A DNA stretch of 64,000 nucleotides from JAPLDB01 sp038206355 (GTDB lineage Bacteria; Bacteroidota; Bacteroidia; AKYH767-A; 2013-40CM-41-45): assembly GCA_038206355.1 (NCBI GenBank), contig JBBRAY010000004.1, positions 69,022-133,021 on the forward strand. The letters run 5' to 3'. Made by a program: the position numbers and the translations under genes. The notes under the pieces are model-generated. The model saw only the letters and a list, made by a program, of their open reading frames with translations, made no database searches and had not been told where the DNA came from. Below, one piece after another: positions 7,871-16,900 of the stretch. Position 1 is the stretch's first letter. Each line of letters starts with the position of its first letter.

Positions 7871-8593
7871 TTGAAAAAGCATATTCCTAATTTTCTAACT
7901 TCCCTGAACCTGCTTTGCGGATGCATTGCCGTTGTGATGATATTCAGGAACCACCTGGAATGGGCAGCGTATCTTGTACTTGTCGCAGCATTTTTTGATT
8001 TACTCGACGGCTTTGCGGCGAGGCTACTAAAGGTTTCTTCTCCCATTGGAAAAGAGCTCGATTCGCTGGCAGATATGGTTAGTTTTGGTGTCGTTCCCGG
8101 AGCCATTATTTTCAAATTACTTCAACAAAACGTATCCACAGTCTCTGAGTATGAGGTCGTTGTGCGGATCATTCAGTTTATTCCATTTATTGTAACCATT
8201 TTTTCCGCATTGCGGCTGGCAAAGTTTAACCTTGACACCAGACAAACGGATTCATTCATCGGCCTTCCTACTCCGGCAAACACATTGTTTGTTATTTCGC
8301 TTCCGCTCATTTTAGCAGATGACAGGTTTGGACTGAGCGTACTCATCCTCAACCCTTTTTACCTGATAGCAATCAGCCTCATACTTTCTTATTTATTGGT
8401 TGCAGAACTACCATTGATTGCCTTGAAATTTAAAAGTACTTCATGGAAGCAGAATAATTATCAATACGGACTGATCATAATTTCAGCGGTACTTTTTGCA
8501 GTATTAAAGTTCGCAGCTTTGCCGGTTATTATTTTACTGTATGTACTTTTGTCTTTAATTAAAAATGGATTTAATAAGTCCAAGGCCTCTTAA
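7871..8593 (+). CDS. pssA: CDP-diacylglycerol-serine O-phosphatidyltransferase
   Basis: PssA transfers a phosphatidyl group from CDP-diacylglycerol to L-serine, giving phosphatidylserine, the precursor of phosphatidylethanolamine. The CDP-alcohol phosphotransferase signature D-x2-D-G-x2-A-R-x8-G-x3-D-x3-D is intact (DLLDGFAARLLKVSSP, then GKELDSLAD). About eight hydrophobic segments mark an inner-membrane protein, starting with HIPNFLTSLNLLCGCIAVV. I chose TTG at 7871 (240 residues, MKKHIPNF...) because the longer frame's TTG at 7847 lies inside a perfect -7 promoter box and because family members usually have only a few residues before KKHIPN. The next gene, purS, follows after 33 bp on the same strand. 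Confidence 0.92.
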   Translation: MKKHIPNFLTSLNLLCGCIAVVMIFRNHLEWAAYLVLVAAFFDLLDGFAARLLKVSSPIGKELDSLADMVSFGVVPGAIIFKLLQQNVSTVSEYEVVVRIIQFIPFIVTIFSALRLAKFNLDTRQTDSFIGLPTPANTLFVISLPLILADDRFGLSVLILNPFYLIAISLILSYLLVAELPLIALKFKSTSWKQNNYQYGLIIISAVLFAVLKFAALPVIILLYVLLSLIKNGFNKSKAS

Positions 8594-8626
8594 CTTCAAG
8601 CACTAAACCTCCAACTTCAAACTTAA

Positions 8627-8881
8627 ATGAAATTCACCGCAGAAATTGATGTTATGCCACTCAAGGCACTTCTTGATCCACAAGGAAAAGCAATCACCAT
8701 GGGTCTTGCAAACATGGGCCTGGCGAAAATTGAAAACGTGCGCATGGGAAAGCACATTACATTAGAAGTAGAAGCAGACTCCAAAGAAGCCGCTAATGAA
8801 AAAGTAGATACGGCGTGTAAGAAGTTGCTTTGTAATCCGATTATTGAAGGGTATTTATTTGAATTAAGCCAGATTGATTAG
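8627..8881 (+). CDS. purS: Phosphoribosylformylglycinamidine synthase subunit PurS
   Basis: PurS is the small subunit that bridges PurL and PurQ in the multi-subunit FGAM synthase, the fourth step of purine synthesis. The 84-residue length is typical. The beta-alpha-beta fold is visible in FTAEIDVMPLKALLDPQGKA, followed by GLANMGLAKIENVRMGKHITLEV and CKKLLCNPIIEGYLFEL. No purL or purQ is in the window. It follows pssA by 33 bp and may share its transcript. Confidence 0.93.
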   Translation: MKFTAEIDVMPLKALLDPQGKAITMGLANMGLAKIENVRMGKHITLEVEADSKEAANEKVDTACKKLLCNPIIEGYLFELSQID

Positions 8882-8889
8882 TTGAATCT

Positions 8890-8957
8890 TTGATTGGTTA
8901 ATTGAGCTAATTGGTTCATTTGTAAATCCGAAACATTCTATTGAATCAACCAATCAA
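8890..8957. terminator. Inverted repeat between purS and lptB
   Basis: TTGATTGGTT (8890-8899) and AACCAATCAA (8948-8957) are perfect 10-base complements that span most of the 81-bp gap between the convergent purS and lptB. The loop is long (48 bases) and no strong T-tract follows. It could be a shared terminator or a remnant repeat. Confidence 0.35.
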
Positions 8958-8962
8958 CAAAT

Positions 8963-9688
8963 TTACCTCCGTAACTCAAAATTCTGTCCCAGGTATACCC
9001 TTCGCACCGTTTCATCCTCCGCAAGTTCCTGTGCCGTTCCCGCTTTCAGGATTCTTCCTTCAAAAAGTAAATAGGCGCGATCAACAATACTTAAAGTTTC
9101 ATGTACGTTGTGATCGGTAATGAGTACGCCGATGTTTCTGTCTTTCAGATGAGAGACAATGGTCTGGATGTCTTCAACAGCAATCGGATCAACGCCTGCA
9201 AAGGGTTCGTCGAGCAAAATAAATTTAGGATCCACTGCAAGCGCGCGCGCGATTTCTGTTCTGCGTCTTTCCCCTCCTGATAAAAGATCGCCACGGTTTT
9301 TCCGCACGCGGTTGAGACCGAATTCTTCCAGCAGCGATTCCATTTTTTTCTTCTGCGCTTCCACACTCAATGAGGTGAGCTCAAGTACGGCAAGTATATT
9401 GTCCTCTACACTTAACTTCCGGAATACCGATGCTTCCTGCGCCAGGTATCCGATGCCGAGTTTCGCACGCCTGTACATCGGCAGTTTCGTGATGTCTGTT
9501 TTGTCGAGATAAATATGACCTTCATTGGGCTTGATCAGTCCAACAGTCATGTAGAAGGAAGTTGTTTTTCCTGCACCATTGGGTCCGAGCAATCCAACTA
9601 TTTCACCCTGGTTAACTTCAATGGATACTTTGTCAACAACAGTGCGCTTCTTGTATTTCTTGACAAGATTTTCTGTTCTTAAAATCAT
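8963..9688 (-). CDS. lptB: LPS export ABC transporter ATP-binding protein
   Basis: LptB is the ATPase that, with LptF and LptG, extracts lipopolysaccharide from the inner membrane for transport to the outer membrane. All nucleotide-binding motifs are present in the 241 residues: Walker A GPNGAGKTT (35-43), Q-loop Q84 in YLAQEASVF, signature LSGGE (136-140) followed by RRRTEIARAL, Walker B ILLDE (157-161) and the switch histidine H193 in TDHN. YLAQEASVFRKLSVEDNI and FAGVDPIAVEDIQ distinguish LptB from other ABC ATPases. It lies 45 bp downstream of a DUF5686 outer-membrane gene on the same strand. Confidence 0.93.
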   Translation of the reverse strand: MILRTENLVKKYKKRTVVDKVSIEVNQGEIVGLLGPNGAGKTTSFYMTVGLIKPNEGHIYLDKTDITKLPMYRRAKLGIGYLAQEASVFRKLSVEDNILAVLELTSLSVEAQKKKMESLLEEFGLNRVRKNRGDLLSGGERRRTEIARALAVDPKFILLDEPFAGVDPIAVEDIQTIVSHLKDRNIGVLITDHNVHETLSIVDRAYLLFEGRILKAGTAQELAEDETVRRVYLGQNFELRR

Positions 9689-9733
9689 GGACTAACCGTA
9701 GCTATTTTTATTTGGGCACAAAGAAACGCAAAA

Positions 9734-12253
9734 TCAAAAACTAAGCACGAGACTTATTCGGATAAGATCGGAAACCTTCTCTTTTCTGGTTACGTGGGTA
9801 AAACGTTTGATAAGGTCGATTCTTCCAAATTTTAGTATGTTCTCAATTCCAATTCCTCCTTCAATGTATGGTTTTTCGAGCGATTCGAACCTGTTTTTTT
9901 CTTCAACCATGATATTCCTGTTATTATTTCCAACGCGGCCCAGCAAGACCTTTGCCTGCACTACTTCCCGCCATTTTAATTTGCGCAGTAGCGGGAAACG
10001 ATCGAAGAACAATCCTCCGAAATGATGCACTACAGATGCAGATGCAAATTCATCACTGACGAACTCAAAATAATTCATCTGGTTATACAGCGAGTTGCTA
10101 TAGGTATATGTCTCATTACCCTTGTGCACTTCAAGTAACGGATATGGTATGGTGCCCCATACTTTTCCCGCCTCCAGCTCGTAAGAAGTGTGGCCGAAAT
10201 TTCCCCAATAAAGAACATCCTCAATATTGAGGCGTAACTTGTGGTAACTGAGGTTGCTTTCAAGGAGGCCTTTTATTCCGGCAGTATATGTTAAGGTGGT
10301 GATGGGATAAGAACTTCCCAGAGAAATGCGCGTTGATTTTCTTCCCACTGCACCCTTTCGCCCGGATTCAATGAACCGTTCCTTGAATGCATATCGCAGC
10401 GATATCGAAACTTCGGAAGTATTGATGGCGCTTTCAATACTGTTGTGAGTGGCATCAGTATAATAGTTGAAATTCACGCCACTTAATGTGGAGATGTTTT
10501 TGTGAAAGAAAGCAAGGTTTGCATTCAGCCCCTTCAAAACATACGACTCAATAAAAATTTTTTCCTGCTCAATACCACTGAATCGTGTACCCGCCGTGCG
10601 ACTCAAGACGTTAACGAGCAGGTTGTCTGATTCAAAAGAGCTGAATTGTTTTCCCAGTTGCTCCACATCTTTTTTATAAGAAGCTCCGAAGGATGTGGAG
10701 TTTTTATTATTAAAAAAATATTCAAAGCTCCCGCTATATTTAAAGGTGCTGTCGAGAAAACCGTATGCGCAATATCCCTTCAGTTGGATGGCTTTGCTGA
10801 ATTTATTGTTGGTGCGGCCACCCAGTTTAACACGGCTGCCTTCAAAGGCGTTGTAACTGTATAAAGAAAAAAGCTGTCCTATATCTATCGGCCCCGCCTC
10901 ATAATAACCGGTTGCCAGAAACGTAATAACGTCGAGATAGGTATTGAAGATGGGCATATTCTCCAGTGTATCAACCATGGCATATATTTTTTCTTCATTT
11001 GCGCTAAGCGAATCATGACGCATTTGTTGCCAGTAAGATTCATCCTTTTTATTGGCATCATCGTGAACTACCACTTCTTCGCCATCAGCAAAAAAAGATT
11101 CTGGTTTGGGCTGGTCCAGAATAAAATTTTTGTAAGTATTGGTCTTGCGGGCAATGAAACCCATGGTCTCCTTTTTCTTGCTTTCTGTGGGAGCAATGTT
11201 CATCACCAGGATTTCCTTTTTCAGCATCCATTGTTTATTGTCAACATAGTCATATTCATCCACCACGCCCACGTCTTCGATGAAATTGATGTTGGCGTCG
11301 TCGGCAATGCGCATGCTGATTTTTTTTATCGCATAAGTGGTATCATGAATCCAAACGTCGCCGGTGAAAGTGAGTTCCTGTTTTCTGCGCGGCTTAAATT
11401 TGAGTTTGTAGCACCACCTGTTATCCTGGTATGCGCTGTCGAGCAGGTAGTATTTATAATATACGGGGCCCACATCGCTGAGCGGACTTACAAATCCTTT
11501 TCCGAAAAGATAAACGTAGTTGTCGTACACGTTAATGTGCTGGTAGAAATCGCCGAGGTACTGACTGATGGTATTGTTTTCAACTCCTGAAATCTTCGAT
11601 GCTTTTACAATCTCTTTGGTATGCTTCGGATCTTTGGTAAAATAAATATCACTCAGGGTTTCAGAGAGGAAAACGGGGAGGAAAGGTTTTTTATTAGTGG
11701 CAGAGCTGTCAATATTATCAAAGATAAAACGAAAAGGTTTCAGCACCCTTCTTTTTTTGAAGTTGTCGGTGATGTTATTGATGTCGAATTCAATTTTGTT
11801 GTACGATTCATACTGGTAAGCATTCACCGATGTGCGGTTGTTGACGTCTTTGTGTTTCCGCACTTCGCGCATGATGATGTCGGCGGGATTTTCACCGGCC
11901 ACTACGTTTACTTCCGGTAAGTCAAATTTATTTACCCTTAGTGCGAAATTGATAACCTGTGTTTTTCCGGGCTGCACAGGAAGCGTAACGGGAATATACC
12001 CGACAAAGGTGGCCGTGATGCTATCCACTTTTTCCATCGTGCTGATGGTATAGTTTCCGCTGATGTCGCTATTGGCCCCTGTAGTTGTCCCTTTCAACTG
12101 CACAGCGGCAAAAGGGATATCTTCGTTGGTAAGCGGGTCATAAATTCTACCGGATACTTTTGTTTCCTGTGCTGTTGCGGATAAAATGCAAAGCGGCAAA
12201 ATGCATGACAGCAGCAAAGGGGCGAGGTGAAATCTTTGAAAACGAAAAGGCAT
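9734..12253 (-). CDS. Outer-membrane DUF5686 protein with carboxypeptidase-regulatory-like domain
   Basis: An 839-residue protein of a family common in Bacteroidota. Residues 1-28 are a signal peptide ending in ATAQ. Residues ~30-110 form a CarboxypepD_reg-like beta-sandwich (VSGRIYDPLTNEDIPFAAVQLKGTTTGANSD). The remainder matches DUF5686: DIIMREVRKHKDVN, then a beta-rich C-terminal half that should form an outer-membrane barrel, ending in a phenylalanine (RISLVLSF), as barrel proteins usually do. The function is unknown. The absence of a TonB plug separates it from SusC-type receptors. It lies directly upstream of lptB on the same strand, a suggestive but unproven link to envelope assembly. 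Confidence 0.85.
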   Translation of the reverse strand: MPFRFQRFHLAPLLLSCILPLCILSATAQETKVSGRIYDPLTNEDIPFAAVQLKGTTTGANSDISGNYTISTMEKVDSITATFVGYIPVTLPVQPGKTQVINFALRVNKFDLPEVNVVAGENPADIIMREVRKHKDVNNRTSVNAYQYESYNKIEFDINNITDNFKKRRVLKPFRFIFDNIDSSATNKKPFLPVFLSETLSDIYFTKDPKHTKEIVKASKISGVENNTISQYLGDFYQHINVYDNYVYLFGKGFVSPLSDVGPVYYKYYLLDSAYQDNRWCYKLKFKPRRKQELTFTGDVWIHDTTYAIKKISMRIADDANINFIEDVGVVDEYDYVDNKQWMLKKEILVMNIAPTESKKKETMGFIARKTNTYKNFILDQPKPESFFADGEEVVVHDDANKKDESYWQQMRHDSLSANEEKIYAMVDTLENMPIFNTYLDVITFLATGYYEAGPIDIGQLFSLYSYNAFEGSRVKLGGRTNNKFSKAIQLKGYCAYGFLDSTFKYSGSFEYFFNNKNSTSFGASYKKDVEQLGKQFSSFESDNLLVNVLSRTAGTRFSGIEQEKIFIESYVLKGLNANLAFFHKNISTLSGVNFNYYTDATHNSIESAINTSEVSISLRYAFKERFIESGRKGAVGRKSTRISLGSSYPITTLTYTAGIKGLLESNLSYHKLRLNIEDVLYWGNFGHTSYELEAGKVWGTIPYPLLEVHKGNETYTYSNSLYNQMNYFEFVSDEFASASVVHHFGGLFFDRFPLLRKLKWREVVQAKVLLGRVGNNNRNIMVEEKNRFESLEKPYIEGGIGIENILKFGRIDLIKRFTHVTRKEKVSDLIRISLVLSF

Positions 12254-12589
12254 ATTAACTGAAAGGCAGGCTGAGAACCGTTTGCAAAGAAAGGAGGTTT
12301 CACCCTATATTTTTCATGAAGAAAAAGAAATATCGAACAACATGGGGGGCTGCTTCTGCTTCATTCTAAAATAAACTTTTCGTAATCATTCTACCCGATC
12401 TATGGGAATCTCTTTGAAGTGTGATTTCACTGCAGTAGTGTCTTCGCGCGATGCATGTGTGCCAACGAGTCCGATATTTATCGGGAGCGTGTTTTCAATT
12501 CAGTGACTTTCTTGGTTTCGATTTTCTCATCCGTGTTTTGACATAGAACTCAAATATTAAATATTACATATTACCTCTTTAATCTTTCC
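12254..12589. other. 336-bp spacer with a possible gene remnant
   Basis: On the minus strand, bases 12386-12478 encode NIGLVGTHASREDTTAVK followed by SHFKEIPIDRVE and a stop, and 12480-12536 in a different frame encode NTDEKIETKKVTELKTR. Read together with one frameshift they resemble the C-terminus of a vanished protein of unknown family. An AT-rich ATATTAC repeat occupies 12551-12575, just downstream of the next gene's stop codon. No promoter is evident. Confidence 0.35.
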
Positions 12590-13966
12590 TCATTGCTTCA
12601 CAAATTTTTTTGTTACCATGCCGCTTTCACTTATCAAAGTAATAAAATAAATTCCGGAGGCGAGTTCGGAGATGTCGAGTTCTTTGCGGAGGGTATTTGC
12701 GGGAATGATTTCTGTCTTCAATTTTCTTCCGGAGAGATCGGTAATGGTTAAATAAGTATATTTATTTAGCGGAGATGTGATATTTAGAATAATCGAGGAG
12801 GTAGCAAAGCTTGGATATATCGTAAATGATACTTCCAATTGGGAAAAATTCACTGAAGTTAATGGTCCAGCGTACTTAGCGATTTTATTTAATGCAATAT
12901 TATCTGCATGTAGAAAACCACCCCCAATGTAAAGTTCGTTATTAAAAAATTCCATGCAACCAATTGCATTGTCAAATATTTCAGACCCTAAAGCGGACCA
13001 GGAAAAACCATCCCATCTTGCAATCCGACTGGCAGGGATGCCTCCCGCATGATCAAAAATTCCCGAGGCATACAGATATCCGTTGTAAACTTTTAGTGCA
13101 TCCACATAGTCGTTTAATCCCCCTCCAACAGGGGCCAGGTTCACCCCGTCCCATCTCATAATATTTTCACCGGCATTTCCATTCCCCACTCGAAAGTTGC
13201 CGGCAACATACAGTTCATTGTTAAAAATTGCCATTGAGGAGATGTAAGCTATGCCTCCATGAATACCATTGCCAACCTGACTTACACCAGAACCATTCCA
13301 GGAAAATAAATCCCTAATTGCAGCTGGTAAAATATTACCTGCTACAAATAAAACGCCATTCGCCTCAGTAATAGAAAACACTCCTCCAAAACTACTATCG
13401 ATGCCGAAATTAAAACCTGAACAATTAACCCCATTCCATTTGGCAATATGCGTTGAGTGAATACCGCCTACAGAATCGAATGTCCCACCTAAAAATAATT
13501 CACCAGCAATCTCACTTACAAAATCAACGGACCCGTTCACCTGCAATGCTGAACTATCCCATTGAATCCCATCCCAAATAGCTAAATGGGCTGTAGATAA
13601 GCTGCCAGCAGTCGAAAAACTCCCACCAACAATTATCCTATTTTGATATCCGCAAATGGAAAGGACAGGGTTAGGGCTTCCAGAGTGAAAATCGTCTATT
13701 CCTGATTGGAGTGAATCCCAATAGGTTCCGTTCCATTTGGCAATAGCCCTTACCTTTAAGATACCTGATGATTTAAAGTTCCCTCCCGCATATAAAATAT
13801 TATTTAAACTATCTGAATATAAACATCTAACATCGAAATCAAAGCCACTACCAACCGGTTGCCAATTTTGGCAATGCCCAGGAAACGTATTCAGCAATAT
13901 TCCAATTAATGCACTTGTACAAATATTAATGTTGAATAATAAATTTCTGATCAAACACTTTTCCAT
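12590..13966 (-). CDS. Secreted beta-propeller-like protein with T9SS signal
   Basis: A 458-residue surface protein. A hydrophobic export segment covers residues ~8-30 (LLFNINICTSALIGILL), ending near GHCQ. The body has about seven repeats of the type AKWNGTYWDSLQSG / IYVAGNF / LYVGGTF, each naming a measured value with a W-x-G motif, consistent with a kelch- or WD-like propeller. The last ~75 residues are a T9SS type A sorting domain (IYPSFATSSIILNI ... LASGIYFITLI ... KKFVKQ). The start codon lies inside the final codons of the preceding gene (41-bp overlap), so translation may be coupled. The first ten residues would then be a by-product of that overlap. The ligand is unknown. Confidence 0.8.
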   Translation of the reverse strand: MEKCLIRNLLFNINICTSALIGILLNTFPGHCQNWQPVGSGFDFDVRCLYSDSLNNILYAGGNFKSSGILKVRAIAKWNGTYWDSLQSGIDDFHSGSPNPVLSICGYQNRIIVGGSFSTAGSLSTAHLAIWDGIQWDSSALQVNGSVDFVSEIAGELFLGGTFDSVGGIHSTHIAKWNGVNCSGFNFGIDSSFGGVFSITEANGVLFVAGNILPAAIRDLFSWNGSGVSQVGNGIHGGIAYISSMAIFNNELYVAGNFRVGNGNAGENIMRWDGVNLAPVGGGLNDYVDALKVYNGYLYASGIFDHAGGIPASRIARWDGFSWSALGSEIFDNAIGCMEFFNNELYIGGGFLHADNIALNKIAKYAGPLTSVNFSQLEVSFTIYPSFATSSIILNITSPLNKYTYLTITDLSGRKLKTEIIPANTLRKELDISELASGIYFITLISESGMVTKKFVKQ

Positions 13967-16900
13967 CTTTAAGTTTTAAATGGGCTAAATATAAACCCTG
14001 TTCATAATTAGTTGTTCTAATTCGAATATTTTCAAGTTTTTCATCATATTTTTTTCGATAAATCAATTGGCCAAGTGAATTGTAAATTTCCATTTCAAAT
14101 TCCCTTGCAATATTTTTGAGTGGCATAAAACCTATGTAATCATCAGCTGGCGATGGGTATAAATTATAGATTTTTTTTGTTTGCTTATTTTCTTCAATTC
14201 CGACCCAACCTGCAATGTCAAAACGTCCATAAATAGCGTCCCATTTTCCTGCACTAATATTTTGTGCCCAAGGATTTCCAGTGGATCGTATCGCAATAGG
14301 ATAATCCATATAATAGTGATTTGCTGTATAAGATCCAAAATATAACTGCTGTGTCACCGGAGAATAATTTAACCCCATAATATAACTTGGTGGACCAGGA
14401 ATGGGCCTTTCAGCAAAATATGTCGACCACTGAATTTCGTCAGTAGAATTTCGAAATGCAGCAAAGAAGAAATTACAACCGGAATTAGAAAAATTCTGAT
14501 ATTGATCCTGATAAAAATATGTACTAAGGTAATCGCATAATGGAAATTCATTGGCTACAGGAACACCACAAACATTAGATGAACTACTCGTAGATGAAGC
14601 TCCTCCAAAGAAATACGTGTAATTAACATCACCAGAAATTCCCTGAATAACATCATCTCCGTCACCACCAAACCAAGTCGACCATTCAATTTGACGGTTT
14701 ACAAATTTCACAATAAAAGCATCAGTGTTAGAAATGGTGCCTCCTTGAAAGCTTTGGTTATAGGACGTACCATGGGAAGTTGTGAACGGGCCATTACTGC
14801 TGCTGGAAGAACCAGTAAGATATACAGTATAGCCGGTGGAACCATTGTATGTTGGATATATATGCGGAAAGCCTGCTTCGTCACCTGTTCCTCCAACATA
14901 AGTGCACCATTGCAAATTATCATTTGCATCGAATTCTGCAATAAATGCATCATAACCACCTGTATTATTCTGTGTATAAGAACCGTTGGGGTTACAAAGG
15001 GGAAATCCACCATTTGATGGAACACCACATGGGTTATTTCCATTCGTTACTGAGGTGGTTAATCCACTGATATAGACCTTGCTCCCAATTGTTTTCACAT
15101 CATAAATCGCATCTTCCATACCAGAACCAAAATAAGTACCCCATAGTTGCGCTCCTGAGTTTTTATCAAGCTTTATAATCCATCCTTCGGTATTTGTCCC
15201 AGTGGTGGTAGACTGATTATAAGTTCCACCACTACTTGAAGTCATTATTGGGAATGCTTTACCAACAAACCATGGATATGAAGTTCCCACAATAAAAACA
15301 TTGTTATTAAGCAATGCCACTGAAAAAGCTCTATCAAGATTCGCACTACCTATATAATTTGAATAATAAAAACTTTGTCCATCCGGGGCAAGTTTTACAA
15401 TATATCCTTCATCGCCACCCCACACATTTCCACCAGTGAAAGTGGAATTAATAGGAAAATTAGTACTAAATGTTCTGCCAACAAAATAAACATCATGATT
15501 TGCATCCACCGTTATTCCAATTCCATATTCAACATTAGATCCACCAAAAAATGTACACCAATCTAATTCGTCAAGATTCTTAAATTTATTCACATATGCA
15601 TCATATTGCCCTTGATAAGCCCCAAAAATAACTCCTGGGGTTTTAGGAAAATCTATACTGGTTGTAGTTCCAGTTGAATATAAATTCCCGGCATCATCAT
15701 TAGCTATAGCTTGACACCAATCCCCTTCACTACCTCCATAGAAAACACTCCATTTTAGATTAGCAATAGATTGAGTAGTAGGCAAAGGATTCACCTCCCT
15801 CGCACACTCCACCACCAACGCCTCCCGACTATCCCAACTCCCCGGTAAAATAAAACTTACGTCATCTCCGCTGATGTAATAAGAGGCAAGCCAGCCCAGT
15901 GAGATGCGGTTGCCTTCGTTGTCGAGCTGGTACACAAGCGGGCGCTGGTAGATGAAAGAGCCAAGTACGCCGTTCACCTGCAGGTCGGCATTATTTACAA
16001 GTTGTAAACTCTGGTGCCCGGTGAAATGCAGCACCGTCTGCGGTTCACCGCCGGGGTTCATGATGATCTGGAATTTCATTCCTGCATTGTTGTTGGAGAA
16101 GATCACGTCTGTGTAACGGTACACATCGCTGTAGGCAAGGCGTTCAGCGCCGGTAACGCCCGTGATGCCATCAGGGCAGTGGCCGAGAAAATAATTCAGT
16201 ACCTGGTCGGTGTCATGGATTTCATTATCAAATGTAAAAGGATCTGTCATACTTCCGTCGAGAAAGTTCATGGCTATGCGTTCCAACGTATCCGTAGTGG
16301 CTGTGTCACTATCAACTTTTGCAAATACAAAATTAATCGTATCCTGCTGGAAATAAAGTTTGGGAAACTGGTTAATTGTGTAGTAGAATACATCTTCACG
16401 CAAACTGTCGTTGGTATCTATTATCTGTCCCCAATTCGGATAAAACAATAAACTGGATGGAGCGGGAACGGTATCCTGTGGCACGAGAAAATAGTCTGTC
16501 TTGTATTTGATGGTGACCTTCTCATAGGTGCTATCGGTAATCTGCGATTCACCGGAAACAAAAATATTTCCGTATGCATCGGCTGTGATTCCTGTGGCCT
16601 CGTCATTCCCTTTAAACGCCCCATCAAAATAAACGCTCCACAATAAATACCCGTACTTTGAATATGCTACCGTTCTGAAATCATCACTGCCACGTTTTGC
16701 TTTTCCGGTAAGTATAATGTTGCCGTAATTATCAAAGCACATTTTATTTGCAACATCATTGCCACTGTCTGCATCCAATTTTATATGCCATTGCTCTATA
16801 CCCGAACTATTGTACTTTACTAAGAGGTAGTCCAGATTCAGCATGCCTGCAAAACTCTTCCCGCATACATACACATAACCACTGTCATCTACAAGTAAAT

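Noticed and set aside
11015..11590. A 191-codon frame antisense to the DUF5686 gene
   Set aside because: It is fully contained opposite a conserved coding region and has no promoter or family features.
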